Shown here: positions 25,374-33,265 of the stretch, one piece after another
Position numbering within the stretch: position 1 is the first letter of the stretch
How the letters are laid out: each line of letters begins with the position of its first letter
Source of the DNA: Pseudomonadota bacterium
GTDB lineage: Bacteria; Desulfobacterota; Desulfobacteria; Desulfobacterales; RPRI01
Length of the DNA stretch: 43,505 bases
NCBI GenBank assembly: GCA_018901125.1
Contig: JAHIFE010000038.1
Location: 1-43,505, forward strand
Direction: 5' to 3'
Position numbers and translations under genes: made by a program
The notes under the pieces: generated by a model
What the model was told of the DNA's origin: nothing
Databases searched by the model: none
What the model saw: the letters and a program-made list of their open reading frames with translations, nothing else

Positions 25374-27899
25374 ATGATAGGAAGCTTACTTACAAAAATA
25401 TTCGGCAGCAAAAATGACCGGGAAATTAATAAGTTAAAACCGATTGTTGAAATTATTAACTCGCTGGAGAACAAAATTCATTCCTTAAGTGATGATGAAT
25501 TGAAAGCCCACACCGCACTTTTCAGGGAGCGAATCGAACGCGGAGAAAGTCTCGATGAAATACTTCCGGAAGCTTTTGCAGTGGTTAGGGAGGTTTCTAT
25601 CAGAACCCTTCATATGAGGCACTTTGATGCTCAGTTAATCGGAGGAATGGTCCTTCATGCCGGTAAAATAGCTGAAATGAAGACTGGTGAAGGCAAGACG
25701 CTTGCTTCAACGTTGCCAGCATATCTGAATGCTATATCCGGAAAAGGAGTTCATATCGTAACTGTAAACGATTATCTTGCCAAACGGGATACCGAGTGGA
25801 TGGGAAATATCTATAGTTTTCTTAATCTTTCAGTCGGTACAATTTTGCACGGTTTATCGGATTATGAACGTAAAACATCTTACTATTCTGATATTACTTA
25901 CGGTACAAATAATGAATTTGGGTTTGACTATCTAAGAGACAATATGAAGTACGACAGGGAATCCCTTGTTCAGCCCGAACTAAATTTTGCGATAGTAGAT
26001 GAGGTGGATAGTATATTAATTGATGAAGCAAGAACTCCGCTTATTATTTCAGGCCCTGCTGAAAAATCGACCGATTTGTATTACATGGTTAATGGAATAG
26101 TTCCCAACCTTAAGAATGAAAAAGATTATTCAATTGATGAGAAAGCCAGAGCAGTAGCATTGACTGAGGAGGGTATTGCTAAAGCCGAAAATTTGTTGAA
26201 AGTAACTAATATATATGATCCTAAAAACATAGAATTATTGCATCATGTTAATCAGGCATTAAAAGCCCATACTTTGTTTAAGCTGGATGTTGATTACATT
26301 ATTAAAGATGGAGAAGTTATAATTGTTGATGAATTTACGGGTCGCTTGATGCCCGGGCGGCGCTACAGTGATGGTTTGCATCAGGCTCTCGAAGCGAAGG
26401 AAAATGTAAAGATTGAAAATGAAAACCAGACCTTAGCTACTATCACATTTCAGAACTACTTCAGGATGTATAATAAGCTTGCAGGTATGACAGGAACAGC
26501 GGATACCGAAGCCGCCGAATTCAAGAAAATTTATAATCTTGATGTCGTTGTTATTCCAACAAATATGCCAATGATAAGAAAAGATAATCCGGATGTTATT
26601 TATAAGACAAAAAAGGAGAAATTTGAAGCGGCTCTGGATGAAATTGCTGAACTCAATAAAAGGGGCCAGCCTGTTCTTGTGGGTACAGTCTCAATTGATG
26701 TTTCGGAAAGCCTGAGTATAAAGCTTAAAAAAAGAGGAATTAAACATACAGTATTGAATGCTAAAAACCATGAAAAAGAAGCTGAAATTATTTCTATGGC
26801 GGGCCAGAAAGGAGCCGTAACCATTTCGACAAACATGGCAGGACGCGGAACAGACATTGTTTTGGGAGAAGGAGTTACTGAGCTTGGCGGACTTCATGTA
26901 TTGGGAACGGAAAGACATGAAAGCAGGCGCATAGATAATCAGCTTCGCGGACGTTCAGGCAGGCAGGGTGATCCGGGGTCTTCCCGGTTTTTTCTTGCTC
27001 TTGAAGATGATTTGCTCAGAATTTTTGGTGGAGAACGCATTACCGGAATAATGGAAAAACTAGGTATGCAGGAAGGAGAACCTATAGAGCACAACCTTAT
27101 TAGCAGAGCAATTGAAAATGCCCAGGCGAAGGTTGAAGGACATAATTTTGATATAAGAAAGCAACTTCTCGAATATGATGATGTAATGAACCAGCAAAGA
27201 GAAGTTATATATAAACAGAGGCGTGAGGCACTAAATGGGCAAAGTCTTAAACCTTCTATCGAAAGCATGATACGTGAAAAGGCAGAGGAAATTGCCTTTT
27301 TATATGCAGACGCGAAAGTGCTTCCTGAAGAGTGGGATATAAAGGGGCTTTCAGAAGCGGTTTTTAAACACTTCAATTTTCGACTGAATAACATAAGCGG
27401 TGAAACTCTTGAAAAATTGAATAAAGAAGTTCTTGATCAGATTATATATGATGAAGCCATGTCGGTTTATAACCAGAAAGAGGCACTGGTAGGAGATGAA
27501 AACTTCAGGCATCTTGAACGAATGGTTATGTTGCAGACAGTGGATAGCATGTGGAAGGATCATCTCCTGTCGATGGACCATCTCAAAGAAGGTATAGGGC
27601 TAAGAGGTTATGCTCAGCAAAACCCACTTATTGTATATAAAAAAGAAGGTTTTGAGCTGTTTCAGGATATGATATCCAGGGTAAAGGATGAAGTTGTTAA
27701 CATACTGTTTAGGATCCAGATATCCGAGCCGAAAAAAATAGAAGATATCAATAAACCGAAGGAACAGAAACTCATATTCTCCGGCGGAGATGATAGTGTT
27801 TCAAAGAAGCCGGTAAAACGAGACGATAAAAAAATTGGAAGAAATGATCTTTGTTCTTGTGGAAGTGGGAAAAAATTTAAAAAATGCTGTGGGAAATAA
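25374..27899 (+). CDS. secA: Preprotein translocase ATPase SecA
   Basis: An 841-residue motor ATPase of the Sec export system. Walker A lies in [13 protein letters not shown] and the DEAD-like box in [16 protein letters not shown]. The preprotein cross-linking region is [19 protein letters not shown], and the helicase II segment includes [17 protein letters not shown] and [17 protein letters not shown]. The C-terminal zinc-binding tail [19 protein letters not shown] is complete. Length is normal. It would drive export of the many signal-peptide proteins encoded in the following 10 kb, although it is a general housekeeping gene. Confidence 0.97.
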   Translation: MIGSLLTKIFGSKNDREINKLKPIVEIINSLENKIHSLSDDELKAHTALFRERIERGESLDEILPEAFAVVREVSIRTLHMRHFDAQLIGGMVLHAGKIAEMKTGEGKTLASTLPAYLNAISGKGVHIVTVNDYLAKRDTEWMGNIYSFLNLSVGTILHGLSDYERKTSYYSDITYGTNNEFGFDYLRDNMKYDRESLVQPELNFAIVDEVDSILIDEARTPLIISGPAEKSTDLYYMVNGIVPNLKNEKDYSIDEKARAVALTEEGIAKAENLLKVTNIYDPKNIELLHHVNQALKAHTLFKLDVDYIIKDGEVIIVDEFTGRLMPGRRYSDGLHQALEAKENVKIENENQTLATITFQNYFRMYNKLAGMTGTADTEAAEFKKIYNLDVVVIPTNMPMIRKDNPDVIYKTKKEKFEAALDEIAELNKRGQPVLVGTVSIDVSESLSIKLKKRGIKHTVLNAKNHEKEAEIISMAGQKGAVTISTNMAGRGTDIVLGEGVTELGGLHVLGTERHESRRIDNQLRGRSGRQGDPGSSRFFLALEDDLLRIFGGERITGIMEKLGMQEGEPIEHNLISRAIENAQAKVEGHNFDIRKQLLEYDDVMNQQREVIYKQRREALNGQSLKPSIESMIREKAEEIAFLYADAKVLPEEWDIKGLSEAVFKHFNFRLNNISGETLEKLNKEVLDQIIYDEAMSVYNQKEALVGDENFRHLERMVMLQTVDSMWKDHLLSMDHLKEGIGLRGYAQQNPLIVYKKEGFELFQDMISRVKDEVVNILFRIQISEPKKIEDINKPKEQKLIFSGGDDSVSKKPVKRDDKKIGRNDLCSCGSGKKFKKCCGK

Positions 27900-27999
27900 G
27901 CCATAAATATATATAACCATACTAACTAAATTTAACTGTTAAAATAATAATTTGTAACCGCGCACCATTTTTACGTTTTTTATGAGGGAGGAATGAACT

Positions 28000-28560
28000 G
28001 TGAAAAAATTAATGCTGATCAATATTTTAATTTGTGTGGCTCTTATTGCAGGATGCCATTCGAGATCGCAAGCCCCGAAATCAGAAAAATATATGCAGGA
28101 AGACAACGGGGTTAATGCTGATATTATATCTGAAACTGCTACAGGAGACAAAAACCTTAACATATCTGTTTTAATGGATATAGGAGATGATAATTTGTCT
28201 CAGCCTCAGATTGATCAGAGGGAACAGTTGAATGACTGGATGGGCAAGGATCTCGTAAGAATGCTAAATAAAGCAGGCTATAAAGCGAATCTGATTGAAA
28301 AACGCAGCCAGCATAAACCCGGTATTTATCTACTTAAAGTTACCATTGTCAGATATAGTGCTGGAAGTAAAGCCGCACGAATAATTGTTGGATTCGGTGC
28401 CGGAGCGGTTTCTCTTGATACACGGTATGAACTTTTTGCGCCATCTGGTAATCTTATTCTTTCTGATGAGCATGGGGTTGGCTCAAGTATTGAATGGACA
28501 TCCTGCGCAAGAAAATTAAATAAACAAACTCTTAATGCAGTTTCAAACAAAATTAAATAG
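28000..28560 (+). CDS. DUF4410-type lipoprotein
   Basis: A 186-residue lipoprotein. The GTG start at 28000 is supported by GGGAGG upstream; a lipobox (LIAGC) with C19 follows a short signal peptide. The body resembles DUF4410: a predicted alpha/beta core with LVRMLNKAGYKANLIEK and LLKVTIVRYSAGSKAARIIVGFGAGAVSL, the latter a glycine-rich hydrophobic hairpin seen in this family. Function unknown; members are periplasmic or outer-membrane lipoproteins. A MITE copy is inserted three bases after its stop codon. Confidence 0.65.
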   Translation: MKKLMLINILICVALIAGCHSRSQAPKSEKYMQEDNGVNADIISETATGDKNLNISVLMDIGDDNLSQPQIDQREQLNDWMGKDLVRMLNKAGYKANLIEKRSQHKPGIYLLKVTIVRYSAGSKAARIIVGFGAGAVSLDTRYELFAPSGNLILSDEHGVGSSIEWTSCARKLNKQTLNAVSNKIK

Positions 28561-28563
28561 TAG

Positions 28564-28706
28564 GAGCCAGTTCCAAAACGTCCCATTTTGGCCGATCTCT
28601 GCGTTGGGCGAAAAATATTAATCCTCGAAATACCCCATGTATTCCTGCGGTTAAAATTTTCACCCGCCTTGACCTTGACCAAACTGAAACATTTTGAAAG
28701 TGGCTC
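28564..28706 (+). mobile_element. MITE-like palindromic element, copy B (143 bp)
   Basis: Begins GAGCCAGTTCCAAAACGT and ends TGAAAGTGGCTC. Exact 4-bp duplication GTAG on both sides. The left copy of the duplication overlaps the stop codon (TAG) of the DUF4410 gene, so the insertion fell exactly at the gene end without disrupting it. Confidence 0.85.
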
Positions 28707-28735
28707 GTAGGTATTATAATAAGAAATATACTTTT

Positions 28736-28767
28736 CACTCATCGGTAAAGGGCTTTCCCGATGAGTG
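28736..28767. terminator. Perfect hairpin, possible bidirectional terminator
   Basis: CACTCATCGG at 28736-28745 pairs perfectly with CCGATGAGTG at 28758-28767. The loop contains a further AAAG/CTTT pairing, and flanking TTT/AAA extends the stem. No long T-run follows on the plus strand, so termination strength is uncertain. Confidence 0.45.
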
Positions 28768-29207
28768 AAATAAATTAAAGAATTCCGCCGCGAACTGATC
28801 GTAATCTTCAACCATAAGGAATTTTGATCTATTTTAGTTTTGCTTACTCCCCACACACAAACAAGCTTCGGAAAATTTGCTCGCCTGTTGCGGAGTATTT
28901 CTATTATAGAACCAGGCCGGTACTTATACACCATCGGCCTGTTGGAGGACTTTAACAAGCCCCTCAATAATTTAATAAATTTAATGTATTATATCTATTT
29001 GATTATATACATTAAATTAATTGATAATAAGCCTTGTTCTTGCGGAAATTTATAGATAAATATATATTGATTTATAAGTGATAACTAAATAGAATCATAC
29101 TGGAGTTGTTTTGGGCAAAATCAATAAACTGCAAAAACTCAATATGTCTCCGATCCCAAATAAACTCTCTATAATTTTAGATGCTGTTATTCGATTTTAC
29201 CCTGTTA
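28768..29207. other. Long gene-free stretch upstream of the repeat-protein locus
   Basis: AT-rich sequence with no supported gene. It contains an AT-only inverted repeat (AATTTAATGTA at 28978-28988 with TACATTAAATT at 29008-29018). A 44-codon frame at 29111-29242 starts with TTG behind GGAG but has no recognisable product. The stretch separates the DUF4410 gene and MITE copy B from the fibre locus. Confidence 0.35.
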
Positions 29208-29250
29208 ATATTTCACAAAACAATTATGACGGTTTTCACTGACAACAAAA
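29208..29250 (+). promoter_or_regulatory. Shared upstream motif pair of the 36-residue-repeat genes (copy 1)
   Basis: ATATTTCACAA at 29208-29218 and TTCACTGACAACAAAA at 29235-29250, 16 bases apart. Both blocks recur unchanged with the same spacing upstream of the second repeat gene (31626-31668). This strongly suggests a common operator/promoter or common ancestry of the two upstream regions. Distance to this gene's start codon is 172 bases. Confidence 0.6.
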
Positions 29251-29422
29251 CGGAAATATATTACAAGTAGGACAAACAGAGAAAAGCAATGTTAACTAAA
29301 ATAAAACATAAAGATTAAACCACAAAACGCATATAGAAGATAAAATACCTGTATTAAGGAGTTGTGGCGGTTTCAGTGGTTTTTATCTTGGTAATAGGCG
29401 GAAATGTATAAGGAGGTTACTT

Positions 29423-31477
29423 ATGAATAATATTCAAAAAATTCTGTCTGTAGCAATAACCGGCCTTTTGTTAAATTCGACAGTGGGGTATGCCGGTTCG
29501 GATATAAAAGGAGCTGTTGTAAACACCTCGAATACAAAGAATAAGGTTAACGTTGCTTTAGGTTCTGATAGCAAAGCCAATCTTGATTCAGTAGCGTTGA
29601 AGAACAGTAGCGTTACAGGTGCGGTAATAAATACTCCCGCAGGGAAAACTTCCGTAAACGTTGCCCTCGGAAGCAACAATAAGGCAAACCTCAGTTCAGT
29701 TAACATGGAAGGAAGCAGTGTAAAAGGAGCTGTTGTTAATACTTCTGCAGGACAGACCAGTACTAATGTTGCTTTAGGGAGTTCTAATGCTGCAAACCTT
29801 GGGGCTACAAATATGAAAGGAAGTGACGTTAAAGGAGCTGTGATTAACACGGCAGCCGGTCAGGTACTGACTAATGTTGCTTTAGGAAAAGACAATAAAG
29901 CCAGTCTTGGAGCAACCAATTTGGAAGGAACAAGTGTAAAGGGAGCGGTGGTAAATACTGCAGCGGGCCAGGTTCTGACAAACGTTGCTTTGGGAGCCGG
30001 GAATAAAGCCAGCCTTGGCGCAGTAGATATGAAAGGAAGCGATGTTAAAGGAGCTGTGATTAACACGGCAGCCGGCCAGGTACTGACCAATGTTGCTTTA
30101 GGAAAAGACAATAAAGCCAGTCTTGGTTCTGTTGAAATGAAAAACAGCGAAATTAAAGGTGCTATTGTTAATACTACTGCGGGACAGGCAGTTACCAATG
30201 TTGCAATTGGAGCTGGAAATAAAGCTGATCTTGGCGCTGTCAATATGAGTTCAAGCAGTATGAAAGGGGCTATCGTAAACACTACTATGGGTCAAGCAGT
30301 TACAAATGTTGCGATTGGAAAAGATAACAAAGCCAGTCTTGGAGCTGTGAATATGGAATCGAGCAACATGAAAGGAGCTATTGTAAACACAACAATGGGT
30401 CAAGCAGTTACCAATGTTGCAATTGGAGCCGGTAACAAGGCCAGTCTTGGTGCCGCTGACCTTAAAAATAGTGATGTGAAAGGCGCAATAGTAAATACTT
30501 CAGTTGGAGCTGCTTTAACAAATGTTGCCATAGGTAAAGATAATAAGGCCGGACTTGCTTCAGCGAATATAGAAGGCAGTAATGTTAAGGGCAATATAAT
30601 CAACACAGCAGCAGGCGGAGCTGTAACTAACGTTGCAATAGGAAAGGGAAATAAAGCGAATCTGTCTTCTGTTGATATGAAAAACAGCACTATGAAAGGA
30701 AACATTGTAAATACAGCAGCAGGTGGAGCCGTAACTAACGTTGCTATAGGCAGTAATACCAAAGCAAGTTTATCTTCTGTTGATATGAAAAATAGTAATA
30801 TGAAAGGAAACATTGTCAACACAGCAGCAGGTGGAGCTGTAACAAATGTTGCTATAGGCAGTAATTCTGCGGCAAATTTATCTTCTGTTGATATGAAAAA
30901 CAGCACTATGAAAGGAAACATTGTAAATACAGCAGCGGGTGGAGCCGTAACTAACGTTGCTATAGGCAGTAAATCCAAAGCAAATCTTTCTTCAGTTAGT
31001 ATGGAAAACAGTAATATGAAGGGAAATATAACAAATACAACTGTTGGAGGGGCTGTAACTAATGTTGCTTTAGGCAGCAATACAAAGGCTAATTTAGGCT
31101 CTGTGGATATGAAAAACAGCAATGTGCAAGGAAATATTTCAAACAGGGCGGCAGGAGGAGTTATGACAAATGTTGCTGTAGGAAGCAATTCCAAGGCAAA
31201 TCTTGGTTCGGTTGTTCTTGAAAATAGTACTGTGCGTGGCAATATATCAAACAGGGTCAGCGGAGGTGCAGTAACAAATGTTGCTGCAGGATCAGGAAGC
31301 GAAGCAAATTCGGGATCCGTTATTGTTAAGAATCGTGACATAGGAGGCGCTAGCACAAGTTCAGGAACAGGTCTTGTTATCAATGACGTCAGGGTTCCTT
31401 TCGGTGGAATGGGTGTTCATAACACCAATGTTGCTATAGGTGGAACTTCAAACAAAAATTCAGTTGTTTACAAGTAA
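29423..31477 (+). CDS. Exported 36-residue tandem-repeat protein, candidate fibre subunit (large)
   Basis: A 684-residue protein with a Sec signal peptide cut near GYA-GSD (residue 24/25). From residue 30 to 641 it is exactly 17 tandem repeats of 36 residues with no net insertion or deletion, followed by a divergent 43-residue tail ending NKNSVVYK. A typical unit reads GAVINTAAGQVLTNVALG then KDNKASLGSVEMKNSEIK. The protein has no aromatic residues in the repeats and is rich in Gly, Ala, Asn, Val, Ser and Thr. The invariant core N-V-A-x-G-x-x-x-x-A-x-L resembles curli-type G-x-x-N-x-A spacing. I infer a beta-solenoid or amyloid-like extracellular polymer subunit; the family itself I do not recognise. 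AAGGAGG precedes the ATG. CsgG-like and LPP20-like genes downstream suggest its export route. Confidence 0.85.
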   Translation: MNNIQKILSVAITGLLLNSTVGYAGSDIKGAVVNTSNTKNKVNVALGSDSKANLDSVALKNSSVTGAVINTPAGKTSVNVALGSNNKANLSSVNMEGSSVKGAVVNTSAGQTSTNVALGSSNAANLGATNMKGSDVKGAVINTAAGQVLTNVALGKDNKASLGATNLEGTSVKGAVVNTAAGQVLTNVALGAGNKASLGAVDMKGSDVKGAVINTAAGQVLTNVALGKDNKASLGSVEMKNSEIKGAIVNTTAGQAVTNVAIGAGNKADLGAVNMSSSSMKGAIVNTTMGQAVTNVAIGKDNKASLGAVNMESSNMKGAIVNTTMGQAVTNVAIGAGNKASLGAADLKNSDVKGAIVNTSVGAALTNVAIGKDNKAGLASANIEGSNVKGNIINTAAGGAVTNVAIGKGNKANLSSVDMKNSTMKGNIVNTAAGGAVTNVAIGSNTKASLSSVDMKNSNMKGNIVNTAAGGAVTNVAIGSNSAANLSSVDMKNSTMKGNIVNTAAGGAVTNVAIGSKSKANLSSVSMENSNMKGNITNTTVGGAVTNVALGSNTKANLGSVDMKNSNVQGNISNRAAGGVMTNVAVGSNSKANLGSVVLENSTVRGNISNRVSGGAVTNVAAGSGSEANSGSVIVKNRDIGGASTSSGTGLVINDVRVPFGGMGVHNTNVAIGGTSNKNSVVYK
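29510..31345 (+). repeat. 17 tandem 108-bp coding repeats
   Basis: The DNA repeats with a period of exactly 108 bases, encoding 36 residues. Neighbouring units differ mostly at third positions and at the residues after NVA-x-G (KDNKAS, AGNKAS, SNTKAS, SNSKAN). Units 1-10 carry GAxxNT and units 11-16 mainly GNIxNT, so two sub-families expanded in blocks. Confidence 0.9.
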
Positions 31478-31625
31478 TTTAATTCGACAAAAGGCTATAA
31501 ATAAACAACGCTATGCTAAGAAGGGTTATTTCTTTACAAATTAATAATTATATGATTTATGCCGTTGATGTGCATAGAAAGGAGAGAATAAAAACAGATA
31601 AAAATCGATAGCATTATTAAAGTAA

Positions 31626-31668
31626 ATATTTCACAATAATAGTGAGTAATTATTCACTGACAACAAAA
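31626..31668 (+). promoter_or_regulatory. Shared upstream motif pair of the 36-residue-repeat genes (copy 2)
   Basis: ATATTTCACAA at 31626-31636 and TTCACTGACAACAAAA at 31653-31668, with the same 16-base spacing as at 29208-29250. Distance to the start codon is 77 bases. Confidence 0.6.
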
Positions 31669-31685
31669 ACTATAGCAAGTATAAA
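31657..31685 (+). promoter_or_regulatory. Sigma70-like promoter candidate for the small repeat gene
   Basis: CTGACA at 31657-31662 (inside the shared motif), a 17-base spacer and TATAAA at 31680-31685. This would place the shared ATATTTCACAA block just upstream of the -35 element, where an activator commonly binds. The equivalent -10 for the large gene is weaker (TACAAG). Confidence 0.4.
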
Positions 31686-31745
31686 TAAACTCAAAACCAA
31701 GGTGTAAATTTAACAACAACAACAACAAACAAGAAGGAGTGTAAA

Positions 31746-32564
31746 ATGAAAAAAGCGTTATTAGTAATCGGTGTTCTTTTTATTAGTGTTTCAATGGCTT
31801 ATGCAGGTTCTGATGTAAAGGGTGCCATAATCAACAAGTCTGATGTAAAAGGTGCAGCAAACGTAGCAATGGGCGAAGGCGCCACTGCTGACATGGGTAC
31901 AGTCAAGATGAAAGATTCTAGCCTGAAAGGCGCTATTATCAATCAGTCAAGTGTAAAGGGTGCAGCCAACGTAGCAATGGGCAAAGGCGCAACAGCTCAG
32001 ATGGGTACTGTTGATTTAAACAAGTCTGATGTAAAGGGTGCTATCATCAATCAGTCTGATGTAAAGGGTGCAGCCAACGTAGCAATGGGCCAGGATGCAA
32101 CAGCTCAGATGGGTACTGTTAGTATGGACAAATCTGACCTTAAAGGTGCTATTATCAACAAGTCAAGTGTAAAGGGTGCAGCCAACGTAGCAATGGGCAA
32201 AGGCGCAACAGCTCAGATGGGTACTGTTAGTATGGATAAATCCAGTGTAAAGGGTGCTATCATTAATCAGTCTGATGTAAAGGGTGCAGCCAACGTAGCA
32301 ATGGGCCAGGATGCAAAAGCTCAGATGGGTACTGTTAGTATGGATAAATCTGACCTTAAGGGTGCTATTATCAACAAGTCAAGTGTAAAGGGTGCAGCCA
32401 ACGTAGCAATGGGCAAAGGCGCAACAGCCAGGATGGGTACTGTTAGTATGGATAAATCCAGTGTAAAGGGTGCTATCATCAATCAGTCTGATGTAAAGGG
32501 TGCAGCCAACGTAGCAATGGGAAAAGGTGCTGAAGCCAATATGGGTTCTGTAGTGGTTGAATAG
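31746..32564 (+). CDS. Exported 36-residue tandem-repeat protein, candidate fibre subunit (small)
   Basis: A 272-residue protein with a signal peptide cut at AYA-GSD (residue 20/21), giving a mature start GSDVKGAIIN very like the large protein's GSDIKGAVVN. Residues 26-241 are six exact 36-residue repeats and 242-272 a seventh cut at 31 residues. A unit reads GAIINKSDVKGAANVAMG then EGATADMGTVKMKDSSLK. Compared with the large protein the G-A-x-x-N, N-V-A-x-G and G-x-V positions are kept, but N is replaced by A after the glycine turn and Met is common. Units alternate between KGATAQ and QDATAQ types, so a 72-residue double unit has duplicated recently. AGAAGGAG precedes the ATG. It is probably a partner or paralogue of the large subunit (for example nucleator versus major subunit); which is which is unknown. 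Confidence 0.85.
   Translation: MKKALLVIGVLFISVSMAYAGSDVKGAIINKSDVKGAANVAMGEGATADMGTVKMKDSSLKGAIINQSSVKGAANVAMGKGATAQMGTVDLNKSDVKGAIINQSDVKGAANVAMGQDATAQMGTVSMDKSDLKGAIINKSSVKGAANVAMGKGATAQMGTVSMDKSSVKGAIINQSDVKGAANVAMGQDAKAQMGTVSMDKSDLKGAIINKSSVKGAANVAMGKGATARMGTVSMDKSSVKGAIINQSDVKGAANVAMGKGAEANMGSVVVE
31821..32561 (+). repeat. Tandem 108-bp coding repeats (6 full, 1 partial)
   Basis: Period 108 bases with a higher-order 216-base period; long blocks such as GGTGCAGCCAACGTAGCAAT recur unchanged in nearly every unit, indicating recent expansion or gene conversion. Confidence 0.9.
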
Positions 32565-32591
32565 TTGTGATTCTAAAGTTTAAAGATTAAT

Positions 32592-32630
32592 ATTGGTAAG
32601 GCTGCCGTTGTTTGTTGCAGCCTTACCAAT
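32592..32630 (+). terminator. Perfect 14-bp hairpin after the small repeat gene
   Basis: ATTGGTAAGGCTGC at 32592-32605 pairs perfectly with GCAGCCTTACCAAT at 32617-32630 around an 11-base loop. It begins 27 bases after the stop codon. No T-run follows, so it may protect or process the transcript rather than terminate it outright. Confidence 0.6.
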
Positions 32631-32668
32631 AAGTACAGACAAATATACGAAGTACAGACAAATATACG
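32631..32668 (+). repeat. Tandem 19-bp direct repeat
   Basis: AAGTACAGACAAATATACG occurs twice with no spacer (32631-32649 and 32650-32668), directly abutting the hairpin. It could be a slippage duplication or a regulatory iteron. Confidence 0.75.
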
Positions 32669-32855
32669 TTGCTAACTGTTTAATAAATCAGTTAAAACAA
32701 CAAGCGCTTTTTGAAGCCCCTCATAATCAATGATAAAACAGATATTTTACTATGGGGCGTAGACGACCATATTCCAAATAATATAGCATAGCCGTTTTGC
32801 TATAATGCACTTTATGTAACAAACGTTTTAGATTATCAGTTGTAAGGGGGGGTAT

Positions 32856-33191
32856 ATGTTTAAGAAATGGCTTATGTTGTTTTGTTGTGTTATTATCGTT
32901 CCGGTTACGTTTGCAGGATACTGCCGAGGTGATGACCTGGATGATGAGATTTCGACATATACTGATGATTCTGTAAGTAAAGACGATGAAATGGGTAAAA
33001 AAGACAATAATATCAATTTTATTGTTCTTGAAGCTATTGCAGCTGCAAAAATGAAAGCAAAACAGGGCGATCAGGCGGCTTCAGGAAAAAGCGGTAGCGG
33101 TGATATAACGGGAGATAAGAATGAGAACAGTGTCGTGGTAGGTCCTGGTACCCAAACTGGAAATATATATAACATTCAGATTATGAAATAA
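32856..33191 (+). CDS. Small secreted protein with amyloid-like C-terminal motif
   Basis: A 111-residue protein with signal peptide (KKWLMLFCCVIIVPVTFAG). The mature part opens with an acidic segment (DDLDDEISTYTDDS) and a short amphipathic stretch (FIVLEAIAAAKMKAKQG). The last ~30 residues are polar and Gly/Asn-rich (GDITGDKNENSVVVGPG, TQTGNIYNIQIMK). The alternation N-S-V-V-V-G-x-G-x-x-x-G-N-I-Y resembles short beta-arch amyloid motifs, so a nucleator or cap role is possible; this is inference. I recognise no family. GGGGGG precedes the ATG. It sits between the repeat genes and the CsgG-like gene, the position an accessory factor would take. Confidence 0.6.
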   Translation: MFKKWLMLFCCVIIVPVTFAGYCRGDDLDDEISTYTDDSVSKDDEMGKKDNNINFIVLEAIAAAKMKAKQGDQAASGKSGSGDITGDKNENSVVVGPGTQTGNIYNIQIMK

Positions 33192-33265
33192 GATGTGGTG
33201 GAATCTGTTTTGTTCTAACTATCTGCAGCTTTTTCAAATAAAATATTCTTATTAAAGAGGGGGAA

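Noticed and set aside
28326-28967. 213-residue minus-strand reading frame
   Set aside because: It runs through MITE copy B and antisense to the DUF4410 gene. The similar residues (RRDRPKWDVL) in other frames at 37478-37714 come from the MITE itself, so these are element-derived, not genes.
28840-29055. 71-residue plus-strand frame in the gap before the repeat locus
   Set aside because: No ribosome binding site, AT-rich biased composition at its end and no known family.
29111-29242. 44-codon frame with TTG start and GGAG site
   Set aside because: No recognisable product, and it overlaps the shared motif pair; probably chance.
30400-31383. 327-residue minus-strand reading frame
   Set aside because: Antisense to the 108-bp repeats. 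A stop-free antisense frame is repeated because the DNA is periodic; there is no start signal or family.
29510-32561. Possible CRISPR array
   Set aside because: Periodic 108-bp units are in-frame coding with no spacers or conserved short repeat, and no cas genes are present.
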